A program made the position numbers and the translations under genes. 64,000 nt of DNA from Aldehydirespirator sp965205155 (lineage in GTDB: Bacteria > Actinomycetota > Acidimicrobiia > Acidimicrobiales > Aldehydirespiratoraceae), in NCBI GenBank assembly GCA_965205155.1, contig OZ242033.1, positions 2,356,001-2,420,000 of the forward strand, written 5' to 3'. The notes below the pieces were generated by a model. It was not told the origin of the DNA. It did no database searches and saw only the letters and a list, made by a program, of their open reading frames with translations. Below are positions 18,413 through 25,173 of this stretch, in pieces (position 1 is the first letter of the stretch; every line of letters starts with the position of its first letter).

Positions 18413-18895
18413 ATGAGTTCGGGGCTGGTCTGGGCCGCGGCCGCGGTGTGGGCCGCGATGGGCGCCTACGTCTCTGGCACCGACCTGCGCCGCGCCGTGA
18501 TCCCCCGCCGGGCGGTGTGGCCAGCCGCGGCGGCGGTCGCCGCGCTGCTCGGCGCGGCCGCCGCAACCGGCGCAGGGTGGGGCCGCTTCGGGTGGGCCGC
18601 CGCCACCGCCGCCGCGGTCGCGGTGTCGCTGGAGATCGTGTGGCGGCTGCGTCCGCAGTGGATGGGCTTCGGCGACGTGCGCCTCATAGTGGTCAACAGC
18701 CTGCTGGCGGCTTGGTGGGGCCCCGCCTGGGCGTTGTGGGCCCTCACGGCGGGAGCGCTGGCCGCGTGGCCGGCGGCCGCGGTGGCGCTGGCCCGCCACG
18801 GCCGCGGCGCCAAAGTCAGATGGGCGCCGGGCCTCGTCGCCGGCACCGCCGCGGTGGTGGCCCTCCGCCTGTGGATCGAGGGCCCCGTCCCGTAG
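18413..18895 (+). CDS. Prepilin peptidase (A24 family, TadV/CpaA-like)
   Basis: This membrane aspartyl protease would cleave the Gly site of the Flp and TadE-type prepilins encoded upstream. The 160-residue protein is nearly all hydrophobic helix. It carries both catalytic Asp motifs of the family: SGTDLRRAVIPRR (Asp24) and GFGDVRL (Asp88). It lacks the N-terminal methylase domain of long PilD enzymes, as is normal for TadV. ATG 18413 is chosen over the longer frame because GAGGAGGA lies 8 bases upstream and the extra N-terminus is not membrane-like. The gene starts 81 bp after the giant pilin gene, the last clear member of the Tad locus. Confidence 0.88.
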   Translation: MSSGLVWAAAAVWAAMGAYVSGTDLRRAVIPRRAVWPAAAAVAALLGAAAATGAGWGRFGWAAATAAAVAVSLEIVWRLRPQWMGFGDVRLIVVNSLLAAWWGPAWALWALTAGALAAWPAAAVALARHGRGAKVRWAPGLVAGTAAVVALRLWIEGPVP

Positions 18896-19133
18896 CGGAC
18901 CGGGACTGGGAGCTGGGTACTGACCTGGACATCGACGCTCTGCGAGATTGGCTGGAGTCTCCGGACAACAAGGAGCGCTGCATCGCAAGGGTGAGTCTGC
19001 GGGGTCAGGTGTCTATCGCTCAGAGGGCCAGCGGTGGGCCCTCCTTCGCTCTCGTACTCAAACGACCCGCAAGCAGGCCTCCGAAGGGGTTAGATTTCGC
19101 CGGGTTCAAAATCTCGGGCGCAAGGAGTCATCG

Positions 19134-19634
19134 ATGCTGGGGAAGCGGTCACTCAAGGCAGCGGCGCGTGCCGGGGCGGCTGTAGCCGTCGCTGGCGCGG
19201 TCGCGGAGCGGGCAAGGCGGACCGCTCGTTCATCCGGGGCAGCAGTCGCGACGGCCGGCAACACCACCGGACAGGCCGCCAAACGCATCGCTCGTTCATC
19301 CGGGGCAGCAGTCGCGACGGCCGGCACGTCCGCGGGGCGCGCAGCGAAACAGATCGGCAAACGGGTAACCAGCGGCTTCGTCGCGACGGTACGCACCGCG
19401 GCCAGCGATGACGACTCTGTGTGGGCAGACGAGGAACCTGGAGACCACAAAGCGGAAGCCACGCACACCCACCACGACGCTTTGGCGAGTCTGGCGAACG
19501 AGACCGAGCGCGCCCACCAGGCGAAAATGACCGCAGCCAGGGCGGCGCACGAAGCCGGAGCAGAGGTGTCAGAGATCGCTCGGGCCGCGGGTGAGCGGCG
19601 TCACACGATCAGGGCGTGGCTAGCAGACGGGTGA
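19134..19634 (+). CDS. Small basic repeat protein with a possible C-terminal helix-turn-helix
   Basis: Not a family I recognise. From ATG 19134 (AAGGAG at 19120-19125) the 166-residue protein has an Ala/Arg/Lys-rich N-terminal half containing two 22-residue repeats (RSSGAAVATAGNTTGQAAKR and a near copy), predicted to be amphipathic helix. An acidic His-containing middle (HKAEATHTHHDALASL) follows. The C-terminus, AHEAGAEVSEIARAAGERRH then TIRAWL, resembles a resolvase-type HTH. The open frame extends upstream to 18948, but that stretch looks non-coding. The 238 bp before it (18896-19133) show no convincing gene. It could be a nucleoid-associated or regulatory DNA-binding protein; this is inference only. 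Confidence 0.5.
   Translation: MLGKRSLKAAARAGAAVAVAGAVAERARRTARSSGAAVATAGNTTGQAAKRIARSSGAAVATAGTSAGRAAKQIGKRVTSGFVATVRTAASDDDSVWADEEPGDHKAEATHTHHDALASLANETERAHQAKMTAARAAHEAGAEVSEIARAAGERRHTIRAWLADG
19224..19355 (+). repeat. 66-bp tandem repeat inside the small HTH-like gene
   Basis: Two 66-bp units (19224-19289 and 19290-19355) share their first 37 bases exactly and then diverge. They encode 22-residue Ala-rich helical repeats, in frame. Confidence 0.85.
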
Positions 19635-19795
19635 GCCCCATTCGCTCATCTCGTCATCCTGTGCTTAACCGGCCGGCGCCGCCGTCCGGATGTTGGCGCT
19701 CAGCCCCTCCCCACCGGCAACTGAGCCCGGCGGCGGCGTCGGTTTCGGTCATGGGCTCGTCTGTTTCTTCATGCGCGGCACGGTCCGCGGCATGC

Positions 19796-19823
19796 TTGAG
19801 CTCGCCCAGCGTTTGCGTAGGGT
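19796..19823 (+). promoter_or_regulatory. Putative sigma70-type promoter of the dehydrogenase gene
   Basis: TTGAGC (19796-19801) and TAGGGT (19818-19823) are separated by 16 bases and lie 31 bases before the ATG at 19855. A strong GGAGG follows at 19842-19846. The boxes match the actinobacterial consensus only partly. The rest of the 220-bp gap (19635-19854) shows nothing else. Confidence 0.35.
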
Positions 19824-19854
19824 ACGCAGGCTGCATCCCTGAAGGAGGCGCCTA

Positions 19855-20724
19855 ATGGCTGGTTGCGCATTCGTCGGCTTGGGGGTCATGGGCTATCCCA
19901 TGGCTGGCCACCTCGTTGCCGCCGGGCACGATGTCACCGTCTACAACCGCACCGCATCCCGGGCCGAGGACTGGGTGGCTGAGCACGGCGGCACGGCCGC
20001 GCCGACACCGGCCGGCGCGGCTGGCGACGCCGAGTTCGTCTTCGTGTGTGTGGGCAACGACGACGACGTTCGCTCGGTGACTCTCGGTCCCGGTGGGGTG
20101 CTCGAGTCGATGGCACCGGGGTCGGTCCTGGTCGACCACACCACGGCGTCGGCCGACCTGGCCCAGGAACTGCATGCGGCCGCGGGCGAGCGGGGGGTCG
20201 GCTTCGTGGACGCGCCGATCTCCGGGGGCCAGGCTGGTGCCGAGAACGGCGTGCTCACCGTCATGTGCGGCGGCGACCAGGCCGACTTCGACCGGGCCCA
20301 GCCGGTGATCGACTCCTACGCCAAGGCAGTCACCCTGCTGGGCGGTCCGGGAAGCGGTCAGCGCACCAAGATGGTCAACCAGATCTGCATTGCGGGACTG
20401 GTTCAGGGCCTCGCCGAGGGGATCGACTTCGCCCGCCGGGCCGGGCTCGACGTCGAGCAGGTGGTCGACACGATCTCGCAGGGCGCGGCCGGGTCGTGGC
20501 AGATGGCCAACCGGGGAGTGACCATGGCCCGCCGCCAGTTCGACTTCGGCTTCGCGCTCGACTGGATGCGCAAGGACCTGGCCATCTGCTTCGCAGAGGC
20601 CGAACGCATCGGGGCCACCCTGCCGCTCACCGCGGTGATCGACCAGTACTACGCCCGCCTCCAGCGCCAGGGCCGCGGCCGCTGGGACACCAGCTCGCTG
20701 ATCGAACTGCTAGTCGATGACTGA
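19855..20724 (+). CDS. NADP-dependent beta-hydroxyacid dehydrogenase (HIBADH / tartronate semialdehyde reductase family)
   Basis: This enzyme would oxidise a 3-hydroxyacid, or reduce its semialdehyde, in the cytoplasm. The 289 residues show the Rossmann motif FVGLGVMGYPMA at 6-17. Asn31-Arg32-Thr33 at the end of the second strand favours NADP(H). The family signature DAPISGG lies at 119-125, and the catalytic Lys is in TKMVNQ (Lys172). The length is normal. GGAGG eight bases before ATG 19855 fixes the start. The substrate cannot be read from sequence; 3-hydroxyisobutyrate, tartronate semialdehyde and succinic semialdehyde are all possible. It converges on the superoxide dismutase gene. Confidence 0.88.
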   Translation: MAGCAFVGLGVMGYPMAGHLVAAGHDVTVYNRTASRAEDWVAEHGGTAAPTPAGAAGDAEFVFVCVGNDDDVRSVTLGPGGVLESMAPGSVLVDHTTASADLAQELHAAAGERGVGFVDAPISGGQAGAENGVLTVMCGGDQADFDRAQPVIDSYAKAVTLLGGPGSGQRTKMVNQICIAGLVQGLAEGIDFARRAGLDVEQVVDTISQGAAGSWQMANRGVTMARRQFDFGFALDWMRKDLAICFAEAERIGATLPLTAVIDQYYARLQRQGRGRWDTSSLIELLVDD

Positions 20725-20811
20725 ACAACCATGCGGGGCGATCCACACTTGCACTCACTCTCGCTATGAACTTGTGACCGTGCCTTGGCAGCGGATACAG
20801 TGTGGTCCGGT

Positions 20812-20863
20812 GCCGGAGCGACTCCCCGCTTCCCTGCTAACGACGTGAGGGAGCCGCTCCGGC
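20812..20863. terminator. Strong hairpin between convergent genes, likely bidirectional terminator
   Basis: Inverted arms at 20812-20826 and 20849-20863 pair at 14 of 15 positions (GCCGGAGCGACTCCC with GGGAGCCGCTCCGGC) around a 22-base loop. It lies in the 188-bp gap between the 3' ends of the dehydrogenase and superoxide dismutase genes. There is no U-tract, which is common in high-GC actinobacteria. Confidence 0.6.
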
Positions 20864-20912
20864 TCTCGCATGCTACGGAGCGGTGACGCCCCTGCCGTCA
20901 GCCCGGCCTTGC

Positions 20913-21506
20913 CTAACTGTTGGCGGCGTAGTTGGCGGAGGCGAACTCCCAGTTGACTAGCTGCTCGATGAAGGCGTCCACGTAGGCGGGTCGGGCGTTC
21001 TGGTAGTCGAGGTAGTAGGCGTGCTCCCACACGTCGATGGTCAGCAGGGCCCGCTGGCCGTGGCGCAGCGGGGTGTCGGCGTCGTCGGTGTTGACGATGC
21101 TCAGACCACCGGCTCCGGCCACCAGCCACGTCCATCCCGACGCGAAGTTCCCCACCGCGGCCGCCGCGAACTCGGTGTTGAAGGCGTCCAGCGAGCCGAA
21201 ACTGCGCTCCAGCGCGGCCAGCAGCTCGCCCGAGGGCGCCTCGACGCTCCCCGGACTCATCGAGTCCCAGTAGAAGGCGTGGTTCCAGGCCTGGGCCGAG
21301 CAGTTGAACAGTGCCGACGGCACGTCGGCCGCGGCCACGATCTCCTCGAGAGAGGAGTCCTCGTGCGCGGTGCCCTCGATCGTGCGGTTGACGCTGGCGA
21401 CGTAGCCGGCGTGGTGGCGGCCGTAGTGGAAGCTCATCGTGCGCTCGGAGATGTGGGGCGCGAGCCCGTCGAGCGGATAGGGGAGGGGGGCATGCTCGAT
21501 CGTCAT
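20913..21506 (-). CDS. sodB: Iron-type superoxide dismutase
   Basis: It dismutates superoxide to hydrogen peroxide and oxygen. The 197-residue protein has the four metal ligands His27 (MSFHYGRHH), His76 (AQAWNHAFYW), Asp158 and His162 (DVWEHAYYLDY). AQAWNHAFYW in place of a GGHxNH-type sequence indicates the Fe-SOD subgroup. Length and domain order are normal. ATG 21506 is chosen because the conserved N-terminal segment begins there; no strong Shine-Dalgarno sequence is seen. No signal peptide, so it is cytoplasmic. The SMP-30 gene upstream on the same strand is 64 bp away. Confidence 0.95.
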   Translation of the reverse strand: MTIEHAPLPYPLDGLAPHISERTMSFHYGRHHAGYVASVNRTIEGTAHEDSSLEEIVAAADVPSALFNCSAQAWNHAFYWDSMSPGSVEAPSGELLAALERSFGSLDAFNTEFAAAAVGNFASGWTWLVAGAGGLSIVNTDDADTPLRHGQRALLTIDVWEHAYYLDYQNARPAYVDAFIEQLVNWEFASANYAANS

Positions 21507-21570
21507 TTCAGGCGCGCTCTTTCGGAGGCAGTAACCGGGGGCTACCGGTGAATATACGCCGGGCCGGCGG

Positions 21571-22449
21571 TCAACCGGCGAACAGGTCGGTGGGTTGCCC
21601 CACCGCGTCGACCTCGGCGGCGAACAGCGCCCCGGCATTGGGCTCGCCGTCGGTGCTGATGCCGGCGAGCGCCTCTCGTCCGGTGGTGATGTAGAGCGTG
21701 TCGAGGTCGGGGCCACCGAAGCAGCAGCAGGTGGTCAGCGGCGAGCCGGGGGTGACCACCGTCTCGAGCGGTTCGCCGTCGGGCGAGAAGCGCTGCACCT
21801 GGTAGCCGCCGAACATCGCCACCCACAGGCAGCCGTCGGCGTCGACCGTCATGCCGTCGGGGCCGCCGGTGCTGCCGTCGAAGGTAATGAAGGGGCGCCG
21901 ACCCTCGATCTCGCCTGTGCCGGGGTCGTAGTCGAAGCGGTCCACGCGGAAGGTCAGGGTGTCGATGTAGTACATCGTGGCCCGGTCCGGACTCCAGCCG
22001 ATGCCATTGGAAATCATCACGTCGGAGAGCACTCGCCGGACCGTCCCGTCGCCGTCCACCCGGTACAGCGAGGCCACCGGCGCACCGGGTTCGGTACCGC
22101 TCAGCGTCCCCTGGAACAGCCGGCCCCGGGGGTCGACCGCACCGTCGTTGGTCCGGTTCGACTCGGGCTCGCCGGGCAGTTCGATCACGGTCTCGATGGC
22201 GCCGACCCGGTCCGTGAGCGCCACCGAGGGCCCCAGGCCGAGGGCCAGCCCTCCGCCGGCGCGGGGGGCTGCGTTGCCGACCATGTCCGGGTAGCGCCAC
22301 ACACCTGCCGGCTGGCCCGTGTGGTGATCGAAGCGATGCACGGCCTGGCCGTTGATGTCGACCCAGATGAGCAGGTCCTCCACCGGCGACCACACACAAC
22401 CCTCGCCCAGACCTGCCTCGGCGGCGTGCACGACCTCTGCGTTGATCAT
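21571..22449 (-). CDS. SMP-30/gluconolactonase family lactonase
   Basis: Enzymes of this six-bladed propeller family hydrolyse sugar lactones with a divalent metal. The 292 residues hold the metal ligands expected from SMP-30: Glu16 (GLGEGCVW), Asn148 (ISNGIGWS) and Asp198 (GPDGMTVD), plus substrate-binding Asn101 (NRTNDGAVD). The length is normal, with no signal peptide. It is followed by the superoxide dismutase gene and preceded on the same strand by the phytanoyl-CoA dioxygenase-like gene (39-bp gap). It may act on a sugar-acid lactone, in keeping with the nearby hydroxyacid dehydrogenase and sugar kinase, but that link is inference. Confidence 0.9.
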   Translation of the reverse strand: MINAEVVHAAEAGLGEGCVWSPVEDLLIWVDINGQAVHRFDHHTGQPAGVWRYPDMVGNAAPRAGGGLALGLGPSVALTDRVGAIETVIELPGEPESNRTNDGAVDPRGRLFQGTLSGTEPGAPVASLYRVDGDGTVRRVLSDVMISNGIGWSPDRATMYYIDTLTFRVDRFDYDPGTGEIEGRRPFITFDGSTGGPDGMTVDADGCLWVAMFGGYQVQRFSPDGEPLETVVTPGSPLTTCCCFGGPDLDTLYITTGREALAGISTDGEPNAGALFAAEVDAVGQPTDLFAG

Positions 22450-22488
22450 CTCGGCTCTCTCAGTCGGCGAGCGGATACGCGACCATTC

Positions 22489-23721
22489 CTAGCTCCCCGC
22501 GTGCTGGAGGGCGGCCGGCGTCTGGCTCGCGTTGTGGTGGGCGTTCTCGCGCACCGAGCCCAGGTCGGCGCCGACGGCGTTGCTCCTCTCACCCGGCAGC
22601 GAGAACCCGGTGTACATCACCCGGCGCTCGCGGTCGACGGGGGCGTAGCTCATGTGGAGCGTGCAGCTCAGATGCACGGTTACGTCCCCGGCCCGTGTCG
22701 GCAGCGGCACGACGGGAAGATCCAGGTAGGGGTGGATGAAGTTGGGCTGGACGTTGGCCCGGTGCGAGCCGGCCACCACCGCCAGCTGGCCCGAGCGGTC
22801 GTCGGCGCCCGTGACCGAGATCCCCGTCGTCATCGCGCAGCAGTCGTAGCTGTGGCGTCCCAGGCTGCAGTCCTTGTGCCACGGAAGATCGGAGATGCCC
22901 GACACCACGTCGAGCGGCTTCACCAGCGCCTCGATGGCGTTCTCGCCGTGGACCCGGGTGCGGGGGACATGGCCGTCGTCGGTGAGGGCGCCGATGCGGG
23001 CGTGTCGGGGATCGGCGAGAAGCTCGTCGGCCGCCGGCGAGTGCTCCTGGAAGAAGCGCATCCTCACGCAGCGGTTCGAACCGTCGCCGGTCGTCGCCCA
23101 CCAGCTGCGGCCATCGTCGGGCCGGTAGCCGGGCAGAGCCCGGTCCATGTCGGCCGAGATCTCGGCCATCATCTCAGCGGGCCACCAACCCCCGAGGTGC
23201 AGGAAGCCGGCCTCGCCCAGGAAGTAGGCCATCTCGGCGTCGTCATCGGTCGGCGTGAAACGCCGGCCCAGGTCGAGCGGCCGGCCGTCCCGGTCGTGGA
23301 ATTCGATGTCGCCGGGCTCATGGACGGGGCGTCCGTCGATGATGGCCCGCAGCACCGGCCACCACTTGAGCCAGCGGAAGTGGTCGGCCATGGCCAGGCG
23401 GGTGACGAGGGAGGTGGCCAGGGTCTGGGGAGTCTGCAGGTCCTGCACCAGGTCGCTGAAGGAGCTCCGGTCCAGCTCCACCACAACCCGGGCACTGGAG
23501 GTGCCGCCGCGCAGCTCGATGGTGTGTTCGGTCGGCACGAGCGTGAAGCATGTGCCCTCCACGTCGATCCCGAGAGCCTTGGCTCCCACCAGGGCCGCTC
23601 CCCGGGCTGCGAGCCGGCCGTTGCGGTCGAGGAGGTCGGGCAACTCGTCGGCCACGAACGTGACCGGATCGATGAGGAGTACGTCGGCGTCGAGCCGGGT
23701 GCGCATGTCGACCGAGACCAT
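22489..23721 (-). CDS. Phytanoyl-CoA dioxygenase (PhyH) family Fe(II)/2-oxoglutarate oxygenase with N-terminal extra domain
   Basis: A non-haem iron oxygenase is expected to hydroxylate a lipid or small molecule using 2-oxoglutarate. Iron ligands are visible as His282-x-Asp284 (LPWHKDCSLG) and a distal His, most likely His356 (TLHMS). Arg367, eleven residues on, fits the 2-oxoglutarate-binding Arg. Residues about 10-140 form an additional domain (LLDRNGRLAARGAALVGAKA, then the strand TEHTIELRGG) resembling an SCP2-like fold; this is a weak inference. The 410-residue total is longer than plain PhyH proteins (about 300). GGAG lies just upstream of ATG 23721. It is divergent from the amidohydrolase gene across 119 bp. 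Confidence 0.82.
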   Translation of the reverse strand: MVSVDMRTRLDADVLLIDPVTFVADELPDLLDRNGRLAARGAALVGAKALGIDVEGTCFTLVPTEHTIELRGGTSSARVVVELDRSSFSDLVQDLQTPQTLATSLVTRLAMADHFRWLKWWPVLRAIIDGRPVHEPGDIEFHDRDGRPLDLGRRFTPTDDDAEMAYFLGEAGFLHLGGWWPAEMMAEISADMDRALPGYRPDDGRSWWATTGDGSNRCVRMRFFQEHSPAADELLADPRHARIGALTDDGHVPRTRVHGENAIEALVKPLDVVSGISDLPWHKDCSLGRHSYDCCAMTTGISVTGADDRSGQLAVVAGSHRANVQPNFIHPYLDLPVVPLPTRAGDVTVHLSCTLHMSYAPVDRERRVMYTGFSLPGERSNAVGADLGSVRENAHHNASQTPAALQHAGS

Positions 23722-23840
23722 CGCGGCTCCGAACTATCTGCGGGGCCGCCAGCGTACACTTCGGGCCACAGGCGAGCGCGACGGCGATTCCGGAGCACGC
23801 GGCGCCAGGTCGAGCCGGTGGCCGCCCGCCTGCCGGGACC

Positions 23841-25073
23841 ATGAACGAGGAGCACCAACCGATGGGCGGGCCACACAGCGACGCGACCGAGCGGTACACG
23901 ATCATCTCGGCGGACTGCCATGCGGGCGGCAACATGGCCGCCTACGAGGAGTACCTCGACCCGGCGTGGCGCGACGAGTTCCTCGAATGGAGGGGCGCCT
24001 ACCGCAACCCGTACCGCGACCTCCAGGACGACGGGCGCTCCCGCAACTGGGACGACGACCGGCGCCTGAGCGAGCAGTACGCCGATGGCGTCGTGGCCGA
24101 GATCACGTTCCCCAACACCGTCCCGCCCTTCTACCCGACGGGCTCCCTGATCGCCCGGCCCCCGTCGGATCGGGCCGACTACGAGCGCCGCTTCGCGGGG
24201 ATCACCGCCCACAACCGCTGGCTGCGGGACTGGTGCGCCCGCTACCCCGACCAGCGCTGCGGGCTTCCCCAGATCTTCGCCGAGGACCTCGACGACGCGG
24301 TGGCCACGCTGGAATGGGCCGCGGCCGAGGGGTTCCGCAGCTTCCTGCTGCCCCACGTCCCGCCCGACAGCGAGCTCCCCGGCTACTGGGATCCCCGCTG
24401 GGACCGGCTCTGGGCCGCGGCCGCCGACCTCGACCTGATCATGACTCAGCACGGCGGAAACGGCGGACCCGACTACGGCAAGGCGCCGGCCGCAGGGGTG
24501 ATCTTCCTGATGGAGGTGCCGTTCTACTCGCACCGCAACCTGGCCCACCTGATCATGTCGGGCGTGTTCGAGCGCTTCCCGAGCCTGCGATACGTGATGA
24601 CCGAGCAGGGGGTGGCCTGGCTGGTGGAGGAGCTGCGCCGCATGGACGGCTACCACCGCCAGATGCGCGGCGGACGCGTCGGCGAGCTCGGCTTCGCGGC
24701 CGACATCGTGCTGCCGTTGAAGCCTTCGGAGTACTTCGACCGCAACGTGTGGATCGGGGCCAGCTTCCCGTCGCCGGGCGAGGCGGCCGCCATCCGCAAG
24801 GTGGGCGTGCACAGGGTGATGTGGGGCAGCGACTACCCCCACCACGAGGGCACCTACCCCTACTCGCTGGAGAGCCTCCAGCGGGCGTTCAGCGACTGGG
24901 ACGCCGGTGAGATGAGGGCGCTGCTGGGCGGCAACGCGGCCGACCTGTACGGCTTCGACCTCGACCGGCTGGCCCCGCTGGCCGCAGCGCACGGTCCCAG
25001 CGTGGAGCAGGTCGCCACCCCGCTGGCAGAGATCCCGGCCAAAGCCACCAGCCCCGCCTTCTTCAAGCCGTGA
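23841..25073 (+). CDS. Amidohydrolase-2 family metal-dependent hydrolase or decarboxylase
   Basis: A TIM-barrel metal enzyme of the ACMSD-like amidohydrolase group. The first metal motif is DCH (Asp25, His27: ISADCHAGG) in place of HxH. Further expected elements are MTQHGGNGG, HLIMSGVFERFPSLRYVMTE, and the C-terminal acid in MWGSDYPHHEGTYPYS. The 410 residues match this subfamily. ATG 23841 is annotated, but ATG 23862 (seven codons later) has a better ribosome site (GAGGAG, nine-base spacing) and may be the true start. The sulfatase gene follows 100 bp on, past a structured leader. Substrate unknown. Confidence 0.82.
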   Translation: MNEEHQPMGGPHSDATERYTIISADCHAGGNMAAYEEYLDPAWRDEFLEWRGAYRNPYRDLQDDGRSRNWDDDRRLSEQYADGVVAEITFPNTVPPFYPTGSLIARPPSDRADYERRFAGITAHNRWLRDWCARYPDQRCGLPQIFAEDLDDAVATLEWAAAEGFRSFLLPHVPPDSELPGYWDPRWDRLWAAAADLDLIMTQHGGNGGPDYGKAPAAGVIFLMEVPFYSHRNLAHLIMSGVFERFPSLRYVMTEQGVAWLVEELRRMDGYHRQMRGGRVGELGFAADIVLPLKPSEYFDRNVWIGASFPSPGEAAAIRKVGVHRVMWGSDYPHHEGTYPYSLESLQRAFSDWDAGEMRALLGGNAADLYGFDLDRLAPLAAAHGPSVEQVATPLAEIPAKATSPAFFKP

Positions 25074-25074
25074 G

Positions 25075-25132
25075 CCCCAGGCTTTCTGTGTGCAGATTTG
25101 CCGCCTGGGGCGGGTTTCTTGCACAGAGAAAG
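25075..25132 (+). promoter_or_regulatory. Interleaved inverted repeats in the sulfatase leader (pseudoknot or attenuator candidate)
   Basis: Stem A pairs CCCCAGGC (25075-25082) perfectly with GCCTGGGG (25103-25110). Stem B pairs CTTTCTGTGTGCA (25082-25094) with TGCACAGAGAAAG (25120-25132) at 12 of 13 positions. The order A-B-A'-B' is that of an H-type pseudoknot, or of two competing hairpins. Stem A is followed by a weak pyrimidine run (GGGTTTCTT), so it could also be a terminator of the amidohydrolase gene. Confidence 0.5.
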
Positions 25133-25173
25133 CCGACGGAAGGCGGGCCTCGTCAGCCGGCGAGCCTCGGCCC

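Noticed and set aside
19095..19125. A tRNA-like T-loop, GGTTCAAAATC, before the small HTH-like gene.
   Set aside because: No acceptor stem, anticodon arm or D-arm can be built around it.
19224..19355. Short tandem repeats as a possible CRISPR.
   Set aside because: The units are adjacent, coding and in frame, without spacers. The same applies to those at 53477 and 1730.
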